Below are positions 1 to 7,358 of a DNA stretch of 7,773 nt, piece after piece (the first letter of the stretch is position 1; each line of letters opens with the position of its first letter). The notes below the pieces were generated by a model that was given only the letters and a program-made list of their open reading frames with translations, ran no database searches and was not told where the DNA came from. Source of the stretch: Beijerinckiaceae bacterium (lineage in GTDB: Bacteria > Pseudomonadota > Alphaproteobacteria > Rhizobiales > Beijerinckiaceae); assembly GCA_947455285.1 (NCBI GenBank), contig CANGOK010000157.1:1-7773 (forward strand), in the 5' to 3' direction. A program made the position numbers and the translations under genes.

Positions 1-678
1 AAGCTCGTCCTCTCCGCTGGCAAGAAGGCCGAGCTTGATGCGGTGAGCGACGCTTGCCGCGCTCTTGGCGCTGAGGTCGAGGGCGTCAATCTGCGCCCCT
101 CGACTGAAGAAGCTTGCGCGCAGCTCGTGCAGGCCGCTGTGTCGAAGTTCGGCCGCGTCGACATTCTCGTCGTCGCCTCCGGCAAGAACGATGTCGCCAA
201 GATCGGCGACATGACCCCGGCGCGTTTCCTCGATGTGATGGACGCCAATGTCACGCAGTCCTGGCTCATGGCGCGCGCTTGCGCGACCCAGATGCAGGCT
301 CAAGGTGGCGGCGGCAAGATCGTGCTGATGTCCTCCGCGCGTGGCCTCCTCGGCCATCCCGCGGGCTATACGGCCTATTGCTCGTCGAAGGCCGCTGTGG
401 ATGGCATGACCAAGGCGCTGGGCTGCGAGCTTGGCCCGACGGGCATCACCGTCAACGCCATCGCGCCGACCGTGTTCCGCTCGCCGCTGACGCAGTGGAT
501 GTTCGAGGATAACGACAACGCCAAGCAGGTGCGCGCTGGCTTCCTGACGCGCGTGCCCAAGGGCAGGCTCGGGGAGGCGTCTGACCTTGCAGGGCCGTTG
601 CTCTTCCTCGCCTCCAATGCTTCGGACTTCTACACCGGGCATATCCTCTATGCCGACGGCGGCTACACGGCAGGCTGA
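1..678 (+). CDS. SDR-family NAD(P)-dependent oxidoreductase, 5'-truncated by window edge
   Basis: The reading frame is open from base 1 (KLVLSAGKKAELDAV...) to the TGA at 676-678. The gene therefore starts upstream and the N-terminal TGxxxGxG dinucleotide motif lies outside the window. The GTG at 43 is internal, because homologous SDR sequence precedes it. What remains is the classical SDR core: the beta4 region VDILVVASG where most members read NNAG, the helix Asn in DVMDANV, the catalytic Ser pair (codons 331-336) in LMSSARG, the YxxxK motif with Tyr codon 376-378 and Lys codon 388-390, then the segment ITVNAIAPT and the C-terminal YADGGYTAG. SDRs of this class oxidise or reduce alcohol/ketone groups in the cytoplasm with NAD(H) or NADP(H). 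The substrate cannot be read from the sequence. The stop lies 1 nt before the next start, so it shares the operon and probably acts on the same compound or a side product. The family call is firm; the specific function is unknown. Confidence 0.93.
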   Translation, partial: KLVLSAGKKAELDAVSDACRALGAEVEGVNLRPSTEEACAQLVQAAVSKFGRVDILVVASGKNDVAKIGDMTPARFLDVMDANVTQSWLMARACATQMQAQGGGGKIVLMSSARGLLGHPAGYTAYCSSKAAVDGMTKALGCELGPTGITVNAIAPTVFRSPLTQWMFEDNDNAKQVRAGFLTRVPKGRLGEASDLAGPLLFLASNASDFYTGHILYADGGYTAG

Positions 679-679
679 C

Positions 680-1591
680 ATGACGACAAAGGCGCGCATT
701 GGCGTTCTGGGCGCAGGCCTCATGGGCCACGGCATAGCGCAGGTTTTCGCATTGGCGGGCCATGAGGTCCGCATCTACGATCCCTCGCCCGCCGCGCTTG
801 AATCCGTGCGCGCCCGCATCGCGGGCAATCTGCGCGATCTAGATGAAGACGAGAGCGCAGCCGAGCGCGTCACGCCCGCCTCCACCATCGCCGAAGCGGT
901 GAAGGATGCGGATTTCGTCGTCGAGGCCGCGCTTGAAAACCTCGCCGTCAAACAGGCGCTTTTCGCAGAGGTGGAGCGCCACGCGCCCGCCCATGCGATC
1001 CTCGCCAGCAATACTTCCGTGATCCCGATCACGCAGATCATGCAGGGCATCGCCGATGGCGCGCGCACGGTCGGCACGCACTGGTGGAACCCGCCCTTCC
1101 TCGTGCCGCTGGTCGAGGTCATCGGAACCGACCGCACCTCGCAGGCGACCCTCGACGCGACGATGGCGCTGCACGAGGCCATCGGCAAAACGCCTGTGCA
1201 TGTGAAGAAGGATGTGCCGGGCTTCGTCGGCAATCGCTTGCAACATGCGCTGTGGCGCGAGGCGATCTCGCTCGTTGAAAACGGCATCTGCGACGCGCGC
1301 ACCGTCGACACCGTGGTGAAGGCGAGCTTCGGCCGCAGGCTTGCGGTGCTTGGCCCGATTGAAAACGCCGATCTCGTGGGCACGGATCTCACGCTCGCCA
1401 TTCATCAGACGGTGTTACCCGCCGTCGAAAGCAGGCCCGGACCTTCGCCCTATCTCGAAAGCCTCGTCGCTTCGGGCAAGCTTGGGATGAAGTCGGGTGA
1501 GGGCTTCCGCACATGGACTGCGCAAGAGCAGGCTGAGCTGCGGCAAAAAGTGGTTCAGCATTTGAAAAAGGCGCGAAAAGACGACGCCTGA
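680..1591 (+). CDS. 3-hydroxyacyl-CoA dehydrogenase family protein, probably a beta-hydroxy acid dehydrogenase
   Basis: This is a 303-residue NAD-dependent dehydrogenase. The start is the ATG at 680, one base after the SDR stop; an in-frame extension to 587 would add 31 residues encoded inside the SDR gene and lacking homology. An N-terminal Rossmann fold has G11-A-G13-L-M-G16 and D34 after beta2, which predicts NAD preference. The family signature SNTS spans 110-113. The catalytic dyad is H134 (in THWWNPPF) and E146 (in PLVEVI), with N137 and N185 (GFVGNR) as the usual active-site asparagines. The C-terminal helical domain covers about residues 180-303. The active-site segment NPPFLVPLVE and the later R-x-A-x-x-G-P segment (residues 220-226) resemble lambda-crystallin/gulonate dehydrogenase and carnitine dehydrogenase more than short 3-hydroxybutyryl-CoA dehydrogenases, which read NPAP...LVE and PMGP. 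I therefore infer a free beta-hydroxy carboxylate substrate, made into a beta-keto acid. A CoA thioester cannot be excluded. Confidence 0.92.
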   Translation: MTTKARIGVLGAGLMGHGIAQVFALAGHEVRIYDPSPAALESVRARIAGNLRDLDEDESAAERVTPASTIAEAVKDADFVVEAALENLAVKQALFAEVERHAPAHAILASNTSVIPITQIMQGIADGARTVGTHWWNPPFLVPLVEVIGTDRTSQATLDATMALHEAIGKTPVHVKKDVPGFVGNRLQHALWREAISLVENGICDARTVDTVVKASFGRRLAVLGPIENADLVGTDLTLAIHQTVLPAVESRPGPSPYLESLVASGKLGMKSGEGFRTWTAQEQAELRQKVVQHLKKARKDDA

Positions 1592-1600
1592 AACGTTTCA
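1589..1600. promoter_or_regulatory. Perfect 12-bp palindrome, possible operator
   Basis: The sequence TGAAACGTTTCA is its own reverse complement. It overlaps the stop codon of the dehydrogenase gene and lies just upstream of the binding-protein ribosome site, in the widest gap of the operon. Its shape, an AT-rich palindrome with a central CG, resembles LacI/GalR-type operators; short palindromes are also used by IclR-family proteins. I see no convincing -35/-10 pair beside it. A random 12-bp palindrome is expected about twice in a window of this size, so the functional call is tentative. Confidence 0.3.
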
Positions 1601-1602
1601 TT

Positions 1603-1610
1603 GGGGAGGA
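1603..1610 (+). promoter_or_regulatory. Strong Shine-Dalgarno for the binding-protein gene
   Basis: GGGGAGGA is centred a few bases before the ATG at 1615. It is the best ribosome binding site in the window and fixes the start that gives an intact Tat signal. A strong site fits the usual need for excess binding protein over the membrane components of an importer. Confidence 0.75.
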
Positions 1611-1614
1611 TGAC

Positions 1615-2892
1615 ATGAGCAACGATTTTAATTCCATCACCCGCCGTCAGGCTGTGCTTGGCGCCGGCGCGCTCGCCATGCCGACCGTGCTGCGCTCTGG
1701 CAGCGCGCTTGCCGCTGACGATGTGATCCGCATCGGTTATGTGAACGCCCGCACCGGCCCGCTCGCCGGTTTCGGCGAGGCCGACGCCTTCACGCTTGAG
1801 CAGATGCAGAAGCTGCTCGCCACGGGCCTTTCGAGCGGCGGCAAGACCTACAAGGTCGAGATCATCGCCAAGGACAGCCAGTCGAACCCCAACCGCGCGG
1901 CGGAAGTAGCCTCCGAACTGATCCTGTCGAACAAGGTCGACCTCTTGCTCGCCACGAGCACGCCCGACGTGACCAATCCGGTCGCTGATCAGGCTGAGGT
2001 GAATGAGGTCCCCTGCATCACCACCAACTGCCCCTGGCAGCCCTATTTCTTCGGCCGCAACGGCGATCCGGCGAAGGGCTTCAAGTGGACCTATCATTTC
2101 TTCTGGGGCCTTGAAGACGTCATCGGCGCCTTCCTTGCGCTGTGGGATTCGATCCCCACCAACAAGGTCATCGGCGGCATCTTCCCCAATGACGCCGACG
2201 GCAACGCATGGGGCGATCCGAAGATCGGCTTCCCCCCGGCCTTGCAGAAGGCGGGCTTCAAGCTCGTCGATCCCGGCCGCTATCAGCCCATGTCGAACGA
2301 CTTCACCGCGCAGATCACCGCCTTCAAGCAGGCGGGCGCGGAGATCGTCACCGGCAACATGATCCCGCCCGATTTCGCGACCTTCTGGGCCCAGTGCGCG
2401 CAGCAGGGCTTCAAGCCCAAGATCGTCACCATCGGCAAGGCGCTGCTCTTCCCCTCCGTGATCGACTCGCTCGGCGCGCGTGGCGAAGGCCTCACCAGCG
2501 AAATCTGGTGGACGCCGAACCATCCCTTCAAGTCGAGCCTCACCGGCCAGAGCGCGCGCGACCTCACCGACGCCTACACCAAGGTGACGGGCCGTCCGTG
2601 GACGCAGCCCATCGGCTTCCAGCACGCGCTCTTCGAAGTCGCCATCGACGTGCTGAAGCGCGCGAAGAACGTGAAGGATTCGAAGTCGGTTCTCGACGCC
2701 ATCGTGGCCACCGACTACAAGTCCATCGTCGGCCCGGTGAAGTGGAGCGGCCAGCCCGTGAAGAACGTCACCAAGACGCCGCTCGTCGCGGGTCAGTGGC
2801 GCAAGACCGACAAGGGCTTCGATCTCGTCGTCACGCAGAACAAGACGGCGCCCGAGATTCCGGTCGGTGGCAATCTCGTTCCGCTTGGCTGA
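1615..2892 (+). CDS. Branched-chain amino acid-type (HAAT) ABC transporter substrate-binding protein, Tat-exported
   Basis: This 425-residue protein is a LivJ-like periplasmic binding protein of the type I fold. The N-terminus carries a twin-arginine signal: TRRQAVL with R10-R11, a hydrophobic stretch to about residue 25, and a likely signal peptidase site after ALA (residue 33), leaving a mature protein starting near ADDVIRIGYV. The mature part opens with the family's IGYVNARTGPLAGFG segment and continues through two alternating lobes (about 36-420). It includes VPCITTNCPW (132-141) and the hinge-proximal GDPKIGF (200-206). The region 136-165 is rich in W, Y and F (W141, Y144, F145, F146, W158, Y160, F162, F163, W164), suggesting an aromatic-lined ligand pocket. 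The protein delivers solute to the permease pair encoded downstream. It sits between the catabolic dehydrogenase and the transporter genes, so the ligand is probably that enzyme's substrate or precursor. The name leucine/isoleucine transporter would be only a family label; the ligand is unknown. Confidence 0.93.
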   Translation: MSNDFNSITRRQAVLGAGALAMPTVLRSGSALAADDVIRIGYVNARTGPLAGFGEADAFTLEQMQKLLATGLSSGGKTYKVEIIAKDSQSNPNRAAEVASELILSNKVDLLLATSTPDVTNPVADQAEVNEVPCITTNCPWQPYFFGRNGDPAKGFKWTYHFFWGLEDVIGAFLALWDSIPTNKVIGGIFPNDADGNAWGDPKIGFPPALQKAGFKLVDPGRYQPMSNDFTAQITAFKQAGAEIVTGNMIPPDFATFWAQCAQQGFKPKIVTIGKALLFPSVIDSLGARGEGLTSEIWWTPNHPFKSSLTGQSARDLTDAYTKVTGRPWTQPIGFQHALFEVAIDVLKRAKNVKDSKSVLDAIVATDYKSIVGPVKWSGQPVKNVTKTPLVAGQWRKTDKGFDLVVTQNKTAPEIPVGGNLVPLG

Positions 2893-2904
2893 GCCAGATT
2901 TCGC

Positions 2905-3625
2905 ATGGCGCCGATCCTTCAGCTCGATTCAATTTCGAAAAGGTTCGGCGCCGTGGTCGTGGCCGATGGCCTCGATCTCGTAGTCCCCCAGGGCGAGGCG
3001 CTTGGCGTCATCGGCCCCAATGGCGCGGGCAAGACATCTCTCTTCGGCATGATCACGGGCACGCTGCTGCAAGATGGCGGGCGCGTGCTGTTCAGGGGCG
3101 AAGACCTCGCCAGCCTTTCGCCCGCGGCGCGCTGCCGTCGCGGCGTCGCGCGTTCCTTTCAGGTGCCCCAGCCTTTCGGGGGCATGAGCGTTTTTGAAAA
3201 CCTCATGGTCGCGGCAGAATTTGGTCGCGCACACCGCTCGGGCGATCTCGCCTCTGATTGCGCGGAGATTCTGGAACGCTGCGGCCTCATCGATCAGGCG
3301 AACCGTCCTGCAGGCTCGCTCACGTTGCTGCAAAGAAAGCGCCTCGAACTTGCGCGCGCCCTCGCTACGCAGCCGCAATTGCTTCTCCTCGATGAGGTTG
3401 CGGGCGGCCTCACCGAAGAGGAATGTCACGCGCTCGTACGCCTCGTGCGCGATGTGAAGGAGACCGGCGTCACCATCATCTGGATCGAGCATATCGTTCA
3501 TGCGCTCGTTGCGGTGGTGGATCGTCTGGTGGTGCTGCATGGCGGCGCCTTCATCGCCGATGGCGAGCCGCGCGATGTCATTCGCCGCCCGCAGGTGATG
3601 GAGATCTACATGGGGATCCCCGCTG

Positions 3626-3633
<8 letters not shown>
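2905..3633 (+). CDS. livG: HAAT ABC transporter ATP-binding protein, LivG type
   Basis: This is a 242-residue cytoplasmic ATPase subunit. It shows Walker A GPNGAGKT (37-44), a Q-loop with Q86 in RSFQVPQPF, Walker B LLLLDE (159-164), a D-loop region AGGLT, and the switch histidine H196 in WIEHI. The LivG-type layout is supported by RSFQ and by the IEH motif. The ABC signature reads LTLLQRKRLELARAL (139-153) instead of LSGGQ: both glycines are replaced by leucine, while the following R-x-R-L-E-L-A-R-A-L helix is normal. Similar variants occur in a branch of LivG-like proteins, so I read this as a genuine lineage trait, not a defect. It starts 12 bp after the binding-protein stop with only a weak ribosome site, and its end overlaps the next ATPase gene by 8 bp. 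It should pair with the LivF-type partner to power import through LivH/LivM. The symbol denotes family only. Confidence 0.93.
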
Positions 3634-4327
<694 letters not shown>

Positions 4328-4330
4328 GCG

Positions 4331-5197
4331 ATGGATTGGCTCAACTCCATTCTGCAGGGCGTTCTGGTCGGCGGTCTCTACACCATGTTCGCCGCTGGCC
4401 TCTCGCTGATCTTCGGCGTCATGCGCCTCGTCAACATCGCCCATGGCGATCTCGTGGTCATGGCGGCCTATCTCGCCCTCGTGGTCACGCAGGCTTTGGG
4501 CATGAGCCCGCTGGCGTCGCTGCTCGTCATCGCGCCCCTGATGGCGGTGATCGGCTATGGCCTGCAACGCTGGCTGCTCAACCGCACGCTGGGCGACGAT
4601 CTCCTGCCGCCGCTGCTCGTCACCTTTGGTCTGTCGGTCATCATCCAGAACGGATTGCTCGAAGTCTTCAGCCCCGACAGCCGCAAGCTGCAGGCCGGCG
4701 CCATCGAGACCGCGACCATCCCGCTGACGCCGGACCTCTCCATCGGCGTTCTGCCGCTCGTACAGTTTCTCGTGGCGGTCGCCATGATCGGCTCCTTGCA
4801 GGCGCTGTTCTATCGCACGGCATGGGGCCGCGCCTTCCGCGCAACCTCCGACGACCAATCGACCGTGCAACTCGTCGGCGTCGACAATCGGCATGTCTTC
4901 GGCCTCGCCATGGGTCTTTCGCTGGCGGTGGTGTCGGTGGCGGGCGTGTTTCTGGCCGTGCGCGCCAATTTCGATCCCTCCATGGGGCCGGCGCGGCTGA
5001 TCTTCGGCTTTGAGGCGGTGATCATCGGCGGGCTTGGCAATCTCTGGGGCACGCTGGCGGGCGGCGTCGTGCTGGGCGTGGCGCAGGCCATCGGCGCGAA
5101 GATCGATCCGGGCTGGCAATTGCTCGCGGGCCATCTCGCATTTCTGATCGTGCTCGCCGTTCGCCCCGAAGGATTCTTTCCGAAGGTGCAGGCATGA
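4331..5197 (+). CDS. livH: HAAT ABC transporter permease, LivH type
   Basis: This 288-residue inner-membrane protein has about eight hydrophobic segments, roughly at 6-30, 38-56, 60-77, 91-110, 140-160, 188-210, 225-252 and 265-278. LivH family landmarks are GLSLIFGVMRLVNIAHGD (23-40), the cytoplasmic coupling loop GRAFRATSDDQSTVQLVGV (166-184) that contacts the ATPases, VIIGGLGNLWGTLAG (230-244), and the C-terminal LAVRPEGFF (275-283). Length is usual for the family. GGAG at 4319-4322 sits 8 nt before the ATG and overlaps the end of the LivF-type gene. Its stop is part of an ATGA overlap with the LivM-type gene, so the two permeases are probably made in equal amounts. Together they form the translocation channel. 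The symbol denotes family only. Confidence 0.94.
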   Translation: MDWLNSILQGVLVGGLYTMFAAGLSLIFGVMRLVNIAHGDLVVMAAYLALVVTQALGMSPLASLLVIAPLMAVIGYGLQRWLLNRTLGDDLLPPLLVTFGLSVIIQNGLLEVFSPDSRKLQAGAIETATIPLTPDLSIGVLPLVQFLVAVAMIGSLQALFYRTAWGRAFRATSDDQSTVQLVGVDNRHVFGLAMGLSLAVVSVAGVFLAVRANFDPSMGPARLIFGFEAVIIGGLGNLWGTLAGGVVLGVAQAIGAKIDPGWQLLAGHLAFLIVLAVRPEGFFPKVQA

Positions 5198-6240
5198 GCG
5201 GCGCCTTCACGGTCACGCATGGCACTAGGGTGAGCCGCATCGTCGCGCTCGCTTCCTTCGCCGCGCTTGCGGCGCTCGCCTGCGCGCCCCTGTGGGCGCA
5301 GGCTTCCAGCCTCAATCTGCTGACGCAGATCTTCGCCTATGTGGCGCTCGCGACCATGTGGAACCTGCTTGCGGGCTTCTCCGGCCTCGTCTCCGTAGGG
5401 CAGCAGGCCTATGTGGGCGTTGGCGGCTATGCGCTCTTCGCGCTCACCATCTTTGGCGGCCTGCATCCGCTTGTGGCTCTGGTTGTTGCAGGCGTGATCG
5501 GGGGGCTCATCGCCATCCCGGTCGCGGGCCTTCTGTTTCGCCTGCGCGGCGCCTATTTCGCTATCGGCTCATGGGTCGTGGCGGAAGTGTTCCGCCTTCT
5601 GGCCTCGCAGATCACCACCCTTGGCGGCGGCTCCGGCACAAGCCTTCCTGCGCGCATCGTCACAAGCATGGCCGATGGGCGTCAGGCGCGCGAGTTCATG
5701 ATCTACTGGACGGGCCTTGCGCTCGTCGTGGTGGTTCTTGGCCTGACGATCCTGCTCCTGCGCTCACGCTGGGGTCTTGCGCTGCGCTCGATTCATCAAA
5801 ACGAACTCGCCGCGCGCAGCAATGGCGTCGAGGTCACGCGCATCAAGCTGCTGGTTTATGTGGTGGCGGGTTTCGGCACGGCCATGGCGGGCGCGCTGAT
5901 CTTCCTGCAGAAGTTGCGCATCTCGCCCGACGCCGCCTTCAGCGTGAACGATTGGACGGCCTTCGTCATTTTCATGGCTGTCATCGGCGGCATCGGCCGC
6001 ATCGAAGGGCCGATCATGGGCGCCATCATTTTCTTCGTCCTGCGGCAGGCCCTATCCGATCTTGGCAGCGTCTATCTCATGATGCTCGGCCTCGTCGCCA
6101 TCGTGATCATGCTGCGCGCGCCGCGCGGCGTCGCTGGCTGGATCGCCGACCGTTTCGGCTTTGAGCCCGTGCCCCTTGAACGCCGCCTCACCCGATCCAA
6201 ACCCAGCAATGAATCCAAACCGGAGTCCGCACATGTCTGA
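5194..6240 (+). CDS. livM: HAAT ABC transporter permease, LivM type
   Basis: This 348-residue inner-membrane protein is the partner of the LivH-type permease, with which it shares a 4-bp ATGA start/stop overlap. Hydrophobic segments begin at about residue 15. The LivM-typical GLVSVGQQAYVGVGGYA (64-80) is followed by FRLRGAYFAIGSW (115-127), a coupling loop SRWGLALRSIHQNELAARSNGV (191-212) and AVIGGIGRIEGPIMG (262-276). Membrane segments end near residue 307 at LRAPRGVAGW. A hydrophilic tail of about 28 residues (321-348) closes the protein; its last 8 nt overlap the start of the cleavage-enzyme gene, so part of the tail sequence is also that gene's ribosome-binding region. Its role is the second half of the solute channel. 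Substrate specificity cannot be read from the permease. The symbol denotes family only. Confidence 0.93.
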   Translation: MSGAFTVTHGTRVSRIVALASFAALAALACAPLWAQASSLNLLTQIFAYVALATMWNLLAGFSGLVSVGQQAYVGVGGYALFALTIFGGLHPLVALVVAGVIGGLIAIPVAGLLFRLRGAYFAIGSWVVAEVFRLLASQITTLGGGSGTSLPARIVTSMADGRQAREFMIYWTGLALVVVVLGLTILLLRSRWGLALRSIHQNELAARSNGVEVTRIKLLVYVVAGFGTAMAGALIFLQKLRISPDAAFSVNDWTAFVIFMAVIGGIGRIEGPIMGAIIFFVLRQALSDLGSVYLMMLGLVAIVIMLRAPRGVAGWIADRFGFEPVPLERRLTRSKPSNESKPESAHV

Positions 6241-7186
6241 ACAGAAGAAGAAGAGCTTCTCGAATAAGGTCATCATCACCTGCGCCGTGACGGGCTCAAT
6301 CCATACGCCCACGATGTCCGACGCCCTGCCGATCACGCCCGAAGAGATCGGAACCTCCGCCATTGAGGCGGCGAAGGCTGGCGCCGCGATCCTGCATCTT
6401 CATGCGCGCGATCCCAGGGATGGCCGACCTTCGGCTGATCCTAAGCTGTTCATGGAGTTCCTGCCGCGCATCCGCGACAACTGCGACGCCGTGGTCAACA
6501 TCACCACCGGCGGCAGCGTGAAGATGACAGTCGACGAGCGCCTCGCGGCTCCGATTCAGGCATCGCCTGAAATGTGCTCGCTCAACATGGGCACGATGAA
6601 CTTTGCGCTCTATCCCATGGCCTCGCGCTACAAGGACTGGAAGTATGATTGGGAAGAGAACTATCTCGTCCAGTCCGACGACAACATCTTCCGCAACACT
6701 TTCCGCGACATCGAGCGCATCTACAAGACGCTCGGCGAAGGTCATGGCACCAAGTTCGAGCATGAATGCTACGACGTGGGCCATCTCTACAATCTCGCCC
6801 ATTGCATCGATCGCGGTCTGTTCAAGCCGCCGGTCTTCCTGCAGCTGATCTTCGGCATCCTCGGCGGCATCGGGCCGGACGTCGACAATCTCATGTTCAT
6901 GAAGCAGACGGCGGACAAGCTGTTTGGCGATCAGTATCGCTGGTCCGTGCTGGCGGCCGGCCGCTTCCAGATGCCCTTCGCCACGCAGGCGGCGATGATG
7001 GGCGGCCATGTGCGCGTCGGTCTTGAAGACTCCCTCTTCATCAGCCGCGGCAAGCTCGCCGATTCCAACGCCCAGCAGGTCGCGAAGATTCGCGGCATCA
7101 TTGAGCAGCTCGGCTACGAAGCCGCAACGCCCGACGAAGCGCGCGAAATGCTGGGCCTGAAGGGTCAGGGGTTGGTGAAGTTCTGA
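6233..7186 (+). CDS. Beta-keto acid cleavage enzyme, BKACE (DUF849) family
   Basis: This is a 317-residue TIM-barrel enzyme. BKACE proteins are metal-dependent and convert a beta-keto acid plus acetyl-CoA into acetoacetate plus a new acyl-CoA; the first known member is 3-keto-5-aminohexanoate cleavage enzyme Kce. Start: ATG 6233, with GGAG at 6222-6225 in front; an upstream in-frame GTG at 6161 would only add LivM-overlapping sequence. Visible motifs are the metal ligands H55 and H57 in HLHARDPRDGRPS, T91 in NITTGG, FEHECYDVG (175-183), GILGGIG (208-214), and RVGLED (261-266), where R261, E265 and D266 match the substrate Arg, third metal ligand and catalytic Asp of Kce (R226, E230, D231, from memory). 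The glutamate of Kce that binds the substrate ammonium (E14) aligns with I23 in TGSIHTP, so a non-cationic substrate is likely. As the last gene of the operon it probably performs the key C-C step on the imported compound. The family is secure; the substrate is unknown. Confidence 0.94.
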   Translation: MSEQKKKSFSNKVIITCAVTGSIHTPTMSDALPITPEEIGTSAIEAAKAGAAILHLHARDPRDGRPSADPKLFMEFLPRIRDNCDAVVNITTGGSVKMTVDERLAAPIQASPEMCSLNMGTMNFALYPMASRYKDWKYDWEENYLVQSDDNIFRNTFRDIERIYKTLGEGHGTKFEHECYDVGHLYNLAHCIDRGLFKPPVFLQLIFGILGGIGPDVDNLMFMKQTADKLFGDQYRWSVLAAGRFQMPFATQAAMMGGHVRVGLEDSLFISRGKLADSNAQQVAKIRGIIEQLGYEAATPDEAREMLGLKGQGLVKF

Positions 7187-7212
7187 TTTAGTTGTTCGTA
7201 ACGCCTGCCGCT

Positions 7213-7235
7213 CCCCTCCCCCTTGTGGGGAGGGG
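7213..7235 (+). terminator. GC hairpin downstream of the operon, possible terminator
   Basis: A perfect 9-bp stem (7213-7221 with 7227-7235) closes a 5-nt CTTGT loop, 26 bp after the stop of the cleavage-enzyme gene. It is the left-arm hairpin of the inverted repeat. There is no T-run behind it, so it is not a textbook intrinsic terminator. It may still block or stabilise the 3' end of the operon mRNA. Confidence 0.4.
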
Positions 7236-7334
7236 TACGGGGTGGGGGTCGCGCAATTTAGATCGCGAGCGCCTCTGCACGCTCGCCAACGATCAGCATC
7301 CAACGACCCCCACCCCGTCACGCTTTGCGTGCCG

Positions 7335-7357
7335 ACCCTCCCCACAGGGGGGAGGGT
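7335..7357 (-). terminator. GC hairpin directly after the IclR gene, possible terminator
   Basis: A perfect 9-bp stem (7335-7343 with 7349-7357) with a 5-nt loop begins one base past the TAA of the - strand regulator. It is the right-arm hairpin of the inverted repeat. No U-tract follows on the - strand, so termination activity is inferred from position and strength only. Confidence 0.35.
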
Positions 7358-7358
7358 A

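Larger units (their letters stand above)
7211..7358. repeat. Imperfect intergenic inverted-repeat element with G/C-tract arms
   Basis: The two arms (about 7213-7251 and 7304-7357) are inverted copies of one another around a 52-nt centre (7252-7303). The inner parts match perfectly over 15 bp (7237-7251 with 7304-7318). Each arm also folds on itself into a hairpin built from CCCTCCCC and GGGGAGGG. The right arm carries about a dozen extra bases (7319-7331), themselves a small hairpin CACGC-TTT-GCGTG. The element fills the space between two convergent genes. Palindromes with such CCCTCCCC...GGGGAGGG arms are, as I recall, frequent between genes in Hyphomicrobiales, so this is most likely a non-coding dispersed (REP/MITE-like) repeat. 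No open frame or transposase is visible. Confidence 0.8.

Noticed and set aside
587..679. 31-residue upstream extension of the 3HCDH-family gene
   Set aside because: It would lie entirely within the SDR coding region in another frame. The Rossmann strand begins only after the ATG at 680.
1555..2625. 356-codon open frame on the - strand opposite the binding-protein gene
   Set aside because: It is a shadow of a gene with a clear Tat signal and LivJ-like fold; its translation is compositionally biased and has no motif.
6161..6232. GTG start giving a 24-residue extension of the BKACE protein
   Set aside because: The extra residues are Pro/Asn-rich and overlap the LivM tail. The ATG at 6233 has a suitable GGAG before it and gives the family's usual length.
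6233..7186. Lysine fermentation (kce) or carnitine (cdhC) assignment for the BKACE gene
   Set aside because: No other lysine-fermentation genes are present, the ammonium-binding Glu is replaced by Ile, and no betaine-degradation genes are nearby.
7211..7358. CRISPR array or riboswitch
   Set aside because: There are only two inverted arms and no direct repeats with spacers. The element lies downstream of both flanking genes, which does not suit a riboswitch.
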